Below, one piece after another: positions 53,635 to 61,552 of a stretch of 64,000 nucleotides of DNA (its first letter is position 1; every line of letters begins with the position of its first letter). A program made the translations under genes and the position numbers. Under the pieces are notes generated by a model, which had not been told where the DNA came from, ran no database searches, and saw only the letters and a program-made list of their open reading frames with translations. The stretch comes from G963708235 sp963708235 (lineage in GTDB: Bacteria; Actinomycetota; Acidimicrobiia; Spongiisociales; UBA5794), in the NCBI GenBank assembly GCA_963708235.1, contig OY970200.1:1178001-1242000 (forward strand), in the 5' to 3' direction.

Positions 53635-56246
53635 GACCACCTTGCCTCAGACGCAATCCGGTCCGCTACGTCATCGGCGATACGTCCGGGGAGACCTTGA
53701 AGGACAACCTGGCCGACTTCGACGGTGGGTCCGATCGATTCGACGAGGCGGTCGATTCCTGCGCTGATGTTGCGGAGGAGTTCGAGGCTGGGGCCGGAGG
53801 GTTCCGCCTGGCTTTGGGTCATCCCGGCGGCGTTGGGCCGGCCGCCGAGGGCTTGGCGCATGGCTTCGACCATGAAGTGGATTCCTCGCTGGTCGAGGGG
53901 GATGACGGCCTCCTGGGCGGAGCCTTCACCGACGATGGCGTCGACGGCCTTCCCTGGGCGGGTGATGCCGCCTCGTTCCATCATGATGTGGCCACCGGGG
54001 CGCGGTACGAGGCGCTGGCCTTCCTGGGCGTACCGGACGATCGGGGCCTGAATCTCCAGGATGGCGCGGATCTTCTTGCCGTCGAGGATGCCGAGCTGGT
54101 CGAGGAGGTCGACGACGGCCTCGCGGCTGAGCCCGGTTGAGGTGGCGAATGCCTGAATCGCTGCGTCGAGGTCGTCGAGGCTGATCTCGTCGAGGGCGGC
54201 CTGGGCTTCGAGTGCTTTGAGTCCGACTTCGATCTGGGCGTTGGCGAGGTCCTCGGCGGAGGTCTTGCCGTCCTTCTGCTTGGCATCGAGGTCGGCGACG
54301 GCGTCCTCGTAGTTCTTGACCCGCGTGATGGCGTTGGCCACGGGGTCGGCAGCGTCGCGCATCACCCCCGAGAGGGATTCCTGTGCGACCACGGCGTCGA
54401 GGAGTCGCTGCTCCAAGCTCTTGGTTTCCTCGGAGAGATCCTCCGTCGCCCCCTCAGCGTCGCCGAGCGCCTCTTCCAACTCCAGCGCGGCGTCGGCCTC
54501 GTCACCGAACGCGCCTGTCGCCCGTTCGCTCGCTGGGATCGCGTCACCGGTCAGGACGGCGCTCTGCTGGCGCAGGACATCGAGGTAGCCCGTTTCGGTA
54601 GCGATCTGGGTGCGACGTTCGTTCTCGGCGCGCTTGGCTGCCTGGGAGGCGTCAGCGAACTGGTTCCCGAGGTGCTCCAGCGCCCGGTTGAGTTCGCCCG
54701 TGTCCTTCGCGGACAACTTCGCGGAGTCGCCGGCGTGGGTGAGCTCGAACCGCCACTTCGCGAACGACTCGGGGCCCTTCTCCAGCTCGGCCCGAAGATC
54801 CTCCAGCGTGACGCCCAACTCGCGGAGCCGACCGAGGTCCTTCCCAGGGATCGACCCGAGAGCGTCCGAGATCGTGGGTAGCTCGATGCGACCGAGCCGC
54901 TCGACGTCCTCGGCCATGGCGGCGACTTCGTCCCGGTTCTCCCGGGCCCGGTCACCGATGAGGGCGATACCGGCAGCGATGGCAGCGACACCAGCAACGA
55001 CGGGGTGAGCGATGATGAGCGCCAGGGCGGCACTGATGCCACCCAGGGCGATCACTGCGAGCTTCGCAGCGCCTGGGAGGTCACCGATGATGCCGACAAT
55101 GCTGTCGATGCCGACAACGAAGTCGCCGGCTGCGTCACCGGCGTTGACGAGCCACGGGACGATGGTCTGGAGTCCGTCGACGATCATCGGGAGCATCTCG
55201 GAACCGACTTCGATCCCGACGGTTTGGAGCTGAGCGAGTGCCTGCTGGAACTTGAACGCCGAGGTCTCCGAGATGATGGAGAAGGCTTCGTCGAGGACGC
55301 CCGTGGAGTCGGCGACAGTCTCGAATATGGCGCCGGTCGCGTCGGCGTTCTCGCCGAGCAAACCGAGGACACCGACCAGGGCCCTGACGTTCGGGAAGAC
55401 CTTAGAGAGGGCTTCCTCGCCGTACGCGGCGGTCATTTCCCGCAACTCGGTCAGGGCGGAGAGGAGGCCTTCGTCGCGGATTTTGCGACGCATCTCCGAC
55501 GACGACGTCCCCATCTTCGCGAGCTGCTCTTCGGCCTGCTGCGTCGGCTTCAGGAGGCTGGTCAGGGTGGCCCGGAGCTGCGTCGTGGCCTCTTCAGCCG
55601 AGTTCCCGGTCAACGACAAGGCAGCGACCGCGGCGGACACGTCGTGGAACGTGACACCCATCTCAGCGGCGACGGGCAGCACGCGGGAGAGGGCGCCGGC
55701 CATCTGGTCCGCTTCGGCTTTCCCTTCACGGACGGCGTTGAGGAGCACATCCGTGGCTTCCGCTGCGGTGAGCCCTTCGGAGGCGTAGGCGTTCATCGCC
55801 GACGTCACCAAATCGGCGATGTCGGCAGTTTCGCCGAGGCCGGACGCTGACGCCTTCGCTGAGCGTTCGACGACGTCGAGGGCGGCGGCGCCTTTCACAC
55901 CGGACGAGGCCACGAACTCGAGTGCTTCAGCGAGTTCTTGCGGGGCTTTCCCGAGGCGGGGCGCCATCTCGAGGAGGGCGCCGCTCCACTCGTCGACCTG
56001 GGCGCGGGACTCCCCGACGAGGCCCTCGATGCGGGCCATCGCGAACTCGAAATCGGAAGCCATCCCGACCGCGGCGGTGGCGCCCTTCTTGAGGGCGACA
56101 GCGAGACCGCCGACACCGACGATCCGGGCGACCTTCCCGAGACCAGCCTCGAAGTTCCCCGCAGCGCCGGCGCCCTGCTGGAACGCCCGCTGAATCGATG
56201 AGGCGTCACCGACCAGAGTGACTTTGACGGTGCGTTCACGAGCCAC
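53631..56246 (-). CDS. Phage tail tape-measure protein (TP901 type)
   Basis: 871 residues from the GTG at 56246. Order: short start MARERTVKVTLVGDASSIQR, the PhageMin_Tail-like domain (ALEFVASSGVKGAAALDVVE, ALSRVLPVAAEMGVTFHDVS, ALSLTGNSAEEATTQLRATL) up to about 330, a hydrophobic stretch near 370-430 (VIALGGISAALALIIAHPVV), then helical repeats and a C-terminal Gly-Gly-rich segment typical of such proteins. Normally it sets tail length inside a full tail module; here no portal, capsid, tube or baseplate gene is near. Overlaps both neighbours. Confidence 0.85.
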   Translation of the reverse strand: MARERTVKVTLVGDASSIQRAFQQGAGAAGNFEAGLGKVARIVGVGGLAVALKKGATAAVGMASDFEFAMARIEGLVGESRAQVDEWSGALLEMAPRLGKAPQELAEALEFVASSGVKGAAALDVVERSAKASASGLGETADIADLVTSAMNAYASEGLTAAEATDVLLNAVREGKAEADQMAGALSRVLPVAAEMGVTFHDVSAAVAALSLTGNSAEEATTQLRATLTSLLKPTQQAEEQLAKMGTSSSEMRRKIRDEGLLSALTELREMTAAYGEEALSKVFPNVRALVGVLGLLGENADATGAIFETVADSTGVLDEAFSIISETSAFKFQQALAQLQTVGIEVGSEMLPMIVDGLQTIVPWLVNAGDAAGDFVVGIDSIVGIIGDLPGAAKLAVIALGGISAALALIIAHPVVAGVAAIAAGIALIGDRARENRDEVAAMAEDVERLGRIELPTISDALGSIPGKDLGRLRELGVTLEDLRAELEKGPESFAKWRFELTHAGDSAKLSAKDTGELNRALEHLGNQFADASQAAKRAENERRTQIATETGYLDVLRQQSAVLTGDAIPASERATGAFGDEADAALELEEALGDAEGATEDLSEETKSLEQRLLDAVVAQESLSGVMRDAADPVANAITRVKNYEDAVADLDAKQKDGKTSAEDLANAQIEVGLKALEAQAALDEISLDDLDAAIQAFATSTGLSREAVVDLLDQLGILDGKKIRAILEIQAPIVRYAQEGQRLVPRPGGHIMMERGGITRPGKAVDAIVGEGSAQEAVIPLDQRGIHFMVEAMRQALGGRPNAAGMTQSQAEPSGPSLELLRNISAGIDRLVESIGPTVEVGQVVLQGLPGRIADDVADRIASEARWS

Positions 56247-56544
56247 GGGAAACCCCCGTGGCGGGATCCGCGACTACGCGGTGCTGGTGCCACCTCGGTG
56301 GCGGAGGTTCACCACCACCGCCAGGGTCGGCGGTACTCCTCCGGCTCGATGAGCGACGGCGCCGAGGTGCGCTCCGCCGCGACGTGCGCGCCCCGATCGT
56401 GGACCGCCACCGGAGCACTCGACGGCCGACACCGGCGAGGCGGCGGGCCCAGCGATCGAGGCGGCGAAGACCGGAGCGCATCGACCGCGCCGCCCGGGAG
56501 ACGTCGGGGTAGGTTGGCGTTGCGCCAACCAGGGTGACGGTCAC
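56236..56544 (-). CDS. Basic small protein upstream of the tape-measure gene
   Basis: 102 residues from the GTG at 56544, chosen because it overlaps the previous stop (GTGA). MTVTLVGATPTYPDVSRAAR, SMRSGLRRLDRWARRLAGVG, then an Arg/Ser-rich end. Overlaps the tape-measure start by 11 nt. Coupling supports translation, composition is only fair. Confidence 0.45.
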   Translation of the reverse strand: MTVTLVGATPTYPDVSRAARSMRSGLRRLDRWARRLAGVGRRVLRWRSTIGARTSRRSAPRRRRSSSRRSTADPGGGGEPPPPRWHQHRVVADPATGVSRGS

Positions 56545-56924
56545 CGTCGTGACCGCTTGCGGTTCGGACGAGCACCAAAGAGCTTCGACCGTCCAGTCGA
56601 GGCGCATCCCATGCAGTAGCGACGGGTGCCCTCCTTCAACTTGAAGACCGATGAGCCACCGGTTCGGCGGCCGTCCGGGCCGATCGTCGGGATGGTCGAG
56701 CCGCCGCAGGCGTCACATGCGAGACCGAGCCGTCGCTCCGATGTCAGGAGTGCAGCGTTTCGTTGCTTGCGGGTCTCGGTGGTGCGGCGCCCCTGGGGGA
56801 GTCCGAACGCCTGCCGATCGGCTTCGAGCTTGGCGAGTCGATTGGCACGTGTCGTGCTGGACACGGTCGACCATTCGGCCTTGCGGCGGGCGAGTTCGAG
56901 GATGCGTTCACTTCGCGATTTCAC
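56541..56924 (-). CDS. Basic zinc-binding protein of the element
   Basis: 127 residues from the GTG at 56924 (overlap with previous stop). Helical basic start MKSRSERILELARRKAEWST, then LACDACGGSTIPTIGPDGRR and RRYCMGCASTGRSK, giving a CxxC...CxxC zinc ribbon. Probably DNA- or RNA-binding (inference). Confidence 0.65.
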   Translation of the reverse strand: MKSRSERILELARRKAEWSTVSSTTRANRLAKLEADRQAFGLPQGRRTTETRKQRNAALLTSERRLGLACDACGGSTIPTIGPDGRRTGGSSVFKLKEGTRRYCMGCASTGRSKLFGARPNRKRSRR

Positions 56925-57304
56925 TGCCAGGTCTCCCGGTTCCGGTTCCAGATGGCGTTGATGCCTTCGACGAGGAGGCGGTGGTCGTCGGCGAGCCCTG
57001 CGATAGCTTCGGCAACGGCCTTCGGCGACGGGATGTCGCGGGGCCAGCCGTGGTGGCCCCGGTGCTGCGTCATGGCGGCCTTGTAGCCCGAGGAATCAAC
57101 GAGGCGCTGGAGCTTGCGGGCGTCACGCCGGTCAAGGTCCGGCGTAGCCCTCCCCACCAGCTCCAGGAGTTCCGTGAGAATGTGCCCCGGGATGTCGCGC
57201 TTCAGCATGGTGATCGCTGCCCGCCGATCGGCAGCTTGCTTCGCTGCCCAATCGCGGCGTGCCTGCTCAGCGGCCGGGATGGCGGGACTCGCCGAGAGTC
57301 TCAT
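56921..57304 (-). CDS. Helical protein of the right operon, unknown
   Basis: 127 residues. The ATG at 57304 overlaps the previous stop (ATGA). MRLSASPAIPAAEQARRDWA, AITMLKRDIPGHILTELLEL, LDRRDARKLQRLVDSSGYKA, AVAEAIAGLADDHRLLVEGI. No Cys, no known motif. An apparent 327-residue frame that continues upstream to 57904 is not used, because its middle part is antisense-like and two coupled genes lie there in other frames. Confidence 0.6.
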   Translation of the reverse strand: MRLSASPAIPAAEQARRDWAAKQAADRRAAITMLKRDIPGHILTELLELVGRATPDLDRRDARKLQRLVDSSGYKAAMTQHRGHHGWPRDIPSPKAVAEAIAGLADDHRLLVEGINAIWNRNRETWQ

Positions 57305-57522
57305 CGGCGCCGCCGGTGTGGGTGTGCGACGGCCCGCTCCGTGCCGACCGATAGCCCCGTCGCCTTCACTCCGCAGACGGAACAGTCGGTGGCAGCGGCG
57401 AACCTGTGAGCCAGGTCGCACGCCTCGTCTGCGGAGTCGGCCATCAGTGCCAGCGCCCTCGCGTCGGCCAAGTCGAGGCCGTGGGCCGCGGCGATATCGG
57501 TCGCCAAACGGGACTCGATCAC
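57301..57522 (-). CDS. 73-residue protein with CxxC knuckle
   Basis: GTG start at 57522 with a strong AAGGAGATACCA before it. MIESRLATDIAAAHGLDLAD, ALALMADSADEACDLAHRFA, TDCSVCGVKATGL. One Cys pair; might dimerise on zinc. ATGA overlap with the next gene. Confidence 0.6.
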   Translation of the reverse strand: MIESRLATDIAAAHGLDLADARALALMADSADEACDLAHRFAAATDCSVCGVKATGLSVGTERAVAHPHRRRR

Positions 57523-57660
57523 CTGGTATCTCCTTCCGGCTTCCGGTCGATGTGGCTGGACGGTTCCCCCTGCCGGCCCCCCGAAGAGGAGCGTGAACCT
57601 TCGAGAAGCCAGCAGGGGGACCCAGCAGAAGCGGACTCTCCCATTTCGGGTCATTTCGGG

Positions 57661-57904
57661 TCACCGCCGGCGCGCCCGGCTCTTGCACCTTTCGGAACAC
57701 GTCTTTCGTTGCCGGCCTCGTGGCTGCTGGTCGATCTCGCGACCGCAGCCCAGACACCGAGCAACGTCGGCCGGTGTCGCGGGCGACGGGGAGCTCGAGC
57801 AGCAGGCGGGAAGCTCGGGTCAAGAGCGGGCGCTCCTTCCCTGACAGTCGACCGGCCAAGTCCATGAGCAGGCGAGCGACGTCGATCCGCTCTGAGTCGA
57901 TCAT
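57661..57904 (-). CDS. Zinc-ribbon miniprotein (probable one-base frameshift)
   Basis: The ATG at 57904 overlaps the previous stop. MIDSERIDVARLLMDLAGRL, SGKERPLLTRASRLLLELP in the first frame; the next frame continues VARCLGCGREIDQQPRGRQR and KTCSERCKSRARRR and stops at 57661. CLGCGREI and CSERC form a classic phage zinc ribbon of about 80 residues. A single-base error near 57785 (CTCCCCGTCGCCCGCG) would join them; alternatively a +1 programmed shift. The 138 bp after it are gene-free with TTTCGGGTCA repeats. Confidence 0.55.
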
Positions 57905-58188
57905 CTTTCCGACACCCGACCGGGAGGACGCCCCGACTTCAGGGCCGCTTTCGACTCGTCAGGTGTCGCCTCTCGTCGCGGGTAGACCTCGTCGGCCAAG
58001 GCGACGAGGTCGTGATGCCAGATGCGGGCCTTGCGGGCGGCGAGGCGCGCAAGTACGGCGTCTCGGAGGCGATCGCGGTGGGCGCGTTGCGCCTCGGGGG
58101 AGCAGCGATGGAAGTGGCTCGATACCGTCGCCGGCGTCGACCAGCGGCCGCCGCATCGGTCGCAGTGCCATCCGCGGCTGGCACTCAT
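57901..58188 (-). CDS. C2H2-like zinc-finger protein
   Basis: 95 residues. MSASRGWHCDRCGGRWSTPA, VSSHFHRCSPEAQRAHRDRL: Cys-x2-Cys ... His-x-His-x-Cys. Then AVLARLAARKARIWHHDLVA and a basic tail. ATGA overlaps at both ends. Such prokaryotic zinc fingers often bind DNA. Confidence 0.68.
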   Translation of the reverse strand: MSASRGWHCDRCGGRWSTPATVSSHFHRCSPEAQRAHRDRLRDAVLARLAARKARIWHHDLVALADEVYPRREATPDESKAALKSGRPPGRVSER

Positions 58189-58991
58189 GGTGTCACCTCG
58201 GCGGCGTCGTGAGAGCACGCCACCCGCGGCGAAGCGGCGACCTTGTGACCGGCAAGCGTTGGTTCTGGATCCCAGAGATATCCATCGTCGTCGCATCCGT
58301 CACAACGGCGGCGGCGGTCGGTGTCGGTGTCGGCTGCTCGGCTGGCCCGGAACTGCTCGACAAGCTGCGCTCGGTCGCCAGGGTCGCGCAGGATGGTCCT
58401 GGCCAGGGCGTCGACGTTGCGCACGTTCGGTCGGCTTCGAGCCTTCGCTACCGCCAGCTCGGAGAGTTCTGCGTCGGTCGGTTCTTGGGCGCTGCTGTTC
58501 TGCGTCGTCGGCCCGGCCGCGGCTAACTCATGTCTAGCTGCTGTCTCTGTAGGACGCTGCTGTCCGGGGTCCCCGGACGCTGGTGTCCTACCCCCTGGTC
58601 TCCACTGTCCGGGGTCAGAGTCCGCACCCCGGACAGTGGTGTCCTGGGACCCCGGACGCTGGTGTCCGGGGTTAGGTCCGCCACCCCGGACGCTGGTGTC
58701 CGGGGTGGCGGACCATGGAGGGAGAGCGAGCCTCGCGACGACATCGAGGTCGAGCCGGTACTCGACAACGCGACCGGATGCGGTCGGATCGACTTTCGAC
58801 AGCACCCCGGCGGCGACCATCTCGGCGAGGTGGCGGCGTACCGTTCGGGGGTCCATGCCGACGAGACGGGCGTAATAGGCTTGCGAAGCCCGGACCGGTC
58901 GACCGGCGTCCTGCCAACTCGCGACCTTGAGCGCGATCAGCTTCTTGGCGGCTGGCAAGGACGACTCCCAGACCGCAGCAACGGCGCTCAT
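58185..58991 (-). CDS. Winged-helix putative replication initiator with iterons inside its gene
   Basis: 268 residues from the ATG at 58991 (overlap with previous stop). Residues 1-92 are a winged helix: KLIALKVASWQDAGRPVRAS, YYARLVGMDPRTVRRHLAEM, VAAGVLSKVDPTASGRVVEY. Residues 95-147 are a Pro/Gly/Arg-rich linker encoded by DNA repeats. The C-terminal part is helical (ELSELAVAKARSRPNVRNVD, ARTILRDPGDRAQLVEQFRA) with CDGC and a late Cys. The plan (wHTH, iteron-bearing linker, C-terminal interaction part) matches lambda-O-type initiators. Replication function is inference. A regulatory role is the alternative. Confidence 0.68.
   Translation of the reverse strand: MSAVAAVWESSLPAAKKLIALKVASWQDAGRPVRASQAYYARLVGMDPRTVRRHLAEMVAAGVLSKVDPTASGRVVEYRLDLDVVARLALPPWSATPDTSVRGGGPNPGHQRPGSQDTTVRGADSDPGQWRPGGRTPASGDPGQQRPTETAARHELAAAGPTTQNSSAQEPTDAELSELAVAKARSRPNVRNVDALARTILRDPGDRAQLVEQFRASRAADTDTDRRRRCDGCDDDGYLWDPEPTLAGHKVAASPRVACSHDAAEVTP
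58552..58706. repeat. Iteron array, candidate origin of replication
   Basis: Four direct copies of CCCCGGACGCTGGTGTCC (one with AG for GC) start at 58571, 58627, 58650 and 58684, plus a weaker copy near 58552. Several are followed by GGGGT, making ACCCCGGAC/GTCCGGGGT palindromes. CCACTGTCCGGGGT (58602-58615) and ACCCCGGACAGTGG (58626-58639) form a perfect 14-bp dyad. The copies fall in all three frames of the gene they lie in and encode different peptides, so the DNA, not the protein, is conserved. Confidence 0.75.
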
Positions 58992-59311
58992 GGCAGCACG
59001 CCGCGAGTGTCGAGCGGTGGCAACGAATCGAGGACGTAGCAAACTTGCCGCGTCGTGTGACCATGCTCGGTGCACGGTTCGGTCGAGATCGACCACCCGA
59101 GCCGGCGGAGGCGCCAGATCGCCACGGCGTACCGCGGCATACCGGCCCGGAGCAGGTCGACGGCGCAGACTTCACCGTCTTTGCTCAACCAGGTGGCCAC
59201 CCGGGCGAGCTGAGTCGGGGGGCGAACTCCGCTATGCTGGGGGCTGTCGCTGGTGGGCGATGACTTGACGGGCCCCGTAGTTCCGGCTGCGGGGCCTTGT
59301 CGCGGGGTCAT
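58988..59311 (-). CDS. Helix-turn-helix protein of the right operon
   Basis: 107 residues; ATG at 59311 overlaps the previous stop. PTQLARVATWLSKDGEVCAV, DLLRAGMPRYAVAIWRLRRL, GWSISTEPCTEHGHTTRQVC. This is the phage-type HTH used for control or replication accessory roles. The first 35 residues are disordered. Confidence 0.62.
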   Translation of the reverse strand: MTPRQGPAAGTTGPVKSSPTSDSPQHSGVRPPTQLARVATWLSKDGEVCAVDLLRAGMPRYAVAIWRLRRLGWSISTEPCTEHGHTTRQVCYVLDSLPPLDTRGVLP

Positions 59312-59394
59312 GGTCGTTCCCGGCGTGCTCGCCGCAGCAGGGCGGCGACGGCGGCCAGGACCGCCGGATCGGTGATTTTCCCTGGGGGCGTCAT
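59308..59394 (-). CDS. 28-residue microprotein coupled on both sides
   Basis: MTPPGKITDPAVLAAVAALL then RRARRERP. Its ATG overlaps the repressor stop (ATGA at 59391-59394) and its stop overlaps the next ATG (59308-59311). A helix with a basic end. The double overlap strongly suggests it is translated, if only as a coupling device. Confidence 0.5.
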   Translation of the reverse strand: MTPPGKITDPAVLAAVAALLRRARRERP

Positions 59395-59603
59395 CGATCG
59401 CCTCCGATGATCGAGGCGATCTCGTCGGCGACGGCCTCGCTCGTCAGGGTGGCGACGGCTTCGAGTAGTCCGGGGTGCGGTGGGCGCCTACCGGCGAACC
59501 AGTGGCCGACCGCAGCCTGATGAACCCCAAGGTGCGCCGCAACGGCTTCGAGGGTGGAACCTCCGCGCTGTAGGGCGAGGCTCGCAGGGTTGAGTACGGG
59601 CAT
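59391..59603 (-). CDS. Cro/CI-type HTH repressor
   Basis: 70 residues from MPVLNPASLALQRGGSTLEA; GGAG is 6 nt before the ATG. The HTH is STLEAVAAHLGVHQAAVGHW, then FAGRRPPHPGLLEAVATL. First gene of the leftward operon, divergent from the gene at 59753, with a direct-repeat operator between. Likely the decision regulator of the element. Confidence 0.72.
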   Translation of the reverse strand: MPVLNPASLALQRGGSTLEAVAAHLGVHQAAVGHWFAGRRPPHPGLLEAVATLTSEAVADEIASIIGGDR

Positions 59604-59702
59604 AAGCAGCTCCACGCCGCTGGCGTTGCGACGTTCGCTTGGCTGCCCGGGAGCTGGGTCCCTGCGCCGTTCTCAGTATCCGATTCGTCGTCGGACTTCC
59701 AT

Positions 59703-59728
59703 GCATGTAGTTCCAAGCATGTAGTTCC
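59703..59728. promoter_or_regulatory. Direct-repeat operator in the divergent control region
   Basis: GCATGTAGTTCC at 59703-59714 and again at 59717-59728 (14-bp step). It lies between the HTH gene and the rightward gene. TAGGAT at 59739-59744 is 8 nt before the ATG at 59753, so the rightward transcript may be leaderless and controlled from this site. Confidence 0.55.
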
Positions 59729-59752
59729 GACCAACCGGTAGGATAGCGCCCG

Positions 59753-60154
59753 ATGTCGAAAGCGCAACCACGGGATCCAGTCACCGGGGCGCCGCCGCTG
59801 AGTCAGCGATTGGCGGAGAACCTGTTCGCCCCTGGCGGCCGGTCATGGACTATGTGGTTGTGCTGCGCTCAGTGCGCCAATACCCGGCGTCGCTCCGACG
59901 CTCCCCGCGGGCGGGGAGGGCAGGTCATGGCGGTGGTCGAGGAGGGAGCCTGGGGCGATCTCGTACTCATCTACACGAACCGTACCCAGCAGGTTGAACG
60001 AGCACGGTCTCGAACCCTGCGAACCGACGACCAGAGAGTCGTGCTCTTGCGTTGCCGAGTGCCGGGTCACGGGGTGAAACGAAAGTCTCCTGCCTGGATC
60101 GCATCTCGCTACGCCGCGATCAGGGGATCGGGATACGTCCGGGTCCACCTATGA
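59753..60154 (+). CDS. Hypothetical protein divergent from the repressor
   Basis: 133 residues from MSKAQPRDPVTGAPPLSQRL. WTMWLCCAQCANTRRRSDAP carries a CxxC pair; GDLVLIYTNRTQQVERARSR and VVLLRCRVPGHGVKRKSPAW follow. Composition is moderately protein-like. Its end overlaps the serine recombinase stop by 6 nt on the other strand. No family recognised. Confidence 0.5.
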   Translation: MSKAQPRDPVTGAPPLSQRLAENLFAPGGRSWTMWLCCAQCANTRRRSDAPRGRGGQVMAVVEEGAWGDLVLIYTNRTQQVERARSRTLRTDDQRVVLLRCRVPGHGVKRKSPAWIASRYAAIRGSGYVRVHL

Positions 60155-61552
60155 CGGTGGCACCGTCCATACGATCTCGATGCGGTCCGGATCGAATCGA
60201 TTCCGACCCCGCACGGCGGGCTTAATCACCACACGTTCGACGACGGCGGCGAGGAGTTGCCGCCGCCACGCGAGGGCGGCGGTTTCCCAGGCGTCGGCGA
60301 GGATCTCGGCGGCTGCGCCTTCGAGGTCGCCGAGGATCGGTGTGCGGCCGGCCGCGGCGAGCTGATCCTTGAGTCCGGCGATGCGCTGGTCGAGAGCGGA
60401 GCGAGCGGCGAGGAACTCCGAACGACCGATGAGGCGCTCGGTGTAGTGGTCGACGGCGAGCTGGTCGAGGGCGGCCTCGGTGGTGCGCAGGTCCGCCACA
60501 AGGGCCTCTCCGTCAACCGCACCGGCTCCGTCCCGGTCGACCGCCTCGATGAGGGCGGGGGAGGCGAGGGCGTCGAGCACCCGGTCCCGGACGTGGTCCT
60601 CGAGGGGCTCGGCGAGGATCCGGATCTTTCCGCAGCCGCCCATGACGCCACCGGGGCAGACGATGCACCGCCGACCGTCACTGCGGGGCCTGGCGACCAG
60701 GGGGTCGCCGCAGAGCCCGCAGACGGCGAGCCCACCAGTGAGCAGGTACTTGCGAGCGGCCCGGCGGGGTTGCTTGCGGCTGTCGAGGTTGGCGGCGATG
60801 GCGTGGTGGTCCGCCTCGGTGATGACGGCTACCCATTCAGCAGGGCCGATGACTTCGCCGCGATGTGCCCGGAGTCCGGCGATGCGGGGGGAGCTCAGCA
60901 TCCTCTTGAGTGGAGTGCGGCGCCATGGCTTGCCGGCTGGCGTCACGACACCCCGTGTCTGCCAGTCAGCGACCACGCTGCCGAGCGAGGCGCCCTCGAT
61001 GATGCTGCGCACCGCATCGCGGATCAGGTCGGCCTCGGACTCTCGAACGGTGATTCGGTCCACCTCGTAGCCGAACGGGCGCGTACCTCCGCCGGAGACC
61101 TTGCCTTGCTTCGCCAACTCTGCGGCCTTCGCCTTGTGCCGTTCCGACTTGTGCTCAGATTCGTGGCGTGCCACCGCGCCTACGACCCTGGCGGTCATCC
61201 GCCCCGAGGCGGTCGAGAGGTCGTAGGAGCCACCTTGGACGGTCGCGACGGCCGTACCGTGACGCTCCACCAGGTCGATGAAGCGCTCAAGCTCGGTGGG
61301 GGACCGGTGGAGCCGGTCAGGGTGCCACGCCACGACCGCATCGATCTCGCCAGCGTCGATCGCCAGCAGGAGCGCCTCGTAGCCATCGCGGCGGCGGCCC
61401 GAGTAGGCCGATCGGTCGTTGTCCTCGAAGCTGGCGGCCAACTCCCACCCGCGGGACTCGACGAGGGCGGCGCACTCGTCGGCCTGGCGCTGCACACCAG
61501 CGCGGCGACCGGAAGGGTCGCTGCTGATCCTCGTGTATATCGCTGCCCTCAT
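60149..61552 (-). CDS. Large serine recombinase, probable integrase of the element
   Basis: 467 residues. Resolvase domain with the Ser nucleophile in MRAAIYTRISSDPSGRRAGV and DRLHRSPTELERFIDLVERH; recombinase domain (VSGGGTRPFGYEVDRITVRE, KPWRRTPLKRMLSSPRIAGL); zinc ribbon CGLCGDPLVARPRSDGRRCI with VCPGG and GCGK; coiled-coil region near 355-415 (AARSALDQRIAGLKDQLAAA); helical end. Domain order and length are standard for phage-type large serine integrases. Sits about 360 bp from attR. Start overlaps the small gene upstream (ATGA). Confidence 0.92.
   Translation of the reverse strand: MRAAIYTRISSDPSGRRAGVQRQADECAALVESRGWELAASFEDNDRSAYSGRRRDGYEALLLAIDAGEIDAVVAWHPDRLHRSPTELERFIDLVERHGTAVATVQGGSYDLSTASGRMTARVVGAVARHESEHKSERHKAKAAELAKQGKVSGGGTRPFGYEVDRITVRESEADLIRDAVRSIIEGASLGSVVADWQTRGVVTPAGKPWRRTPLKRMLSSPRIAGLRAHRGEVIGPAEWVAVITEADHHAIAANLDSRKQPRRAARKYLLTGGLAVCGLCGDPLVARPRSDGRRCIVCPGGVMGGCGKIRILAEPLEDHVRDRVLDALASPALIEAVDRDGAGAVDGEALVADLRTTEAALDQLAVDHYTERLIGRSEFLAARSALDQRIAGLKDQLAAAGRTPILGDLEGAAAEILADAWETAALAWRRQLLAAVVERVVIKPAVRGRNRFDPDRIEIVWTVPPS

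Noticed and set aside
56921..57904. A single 327-residue gene in the right operon.
   Set aside because: Its middle is Arg/Gly/Pro-rich antisense-like sequence, while two coupled genes with zinc motifs occupy other frames and the start at 57304 is supported by ATGA overlap.
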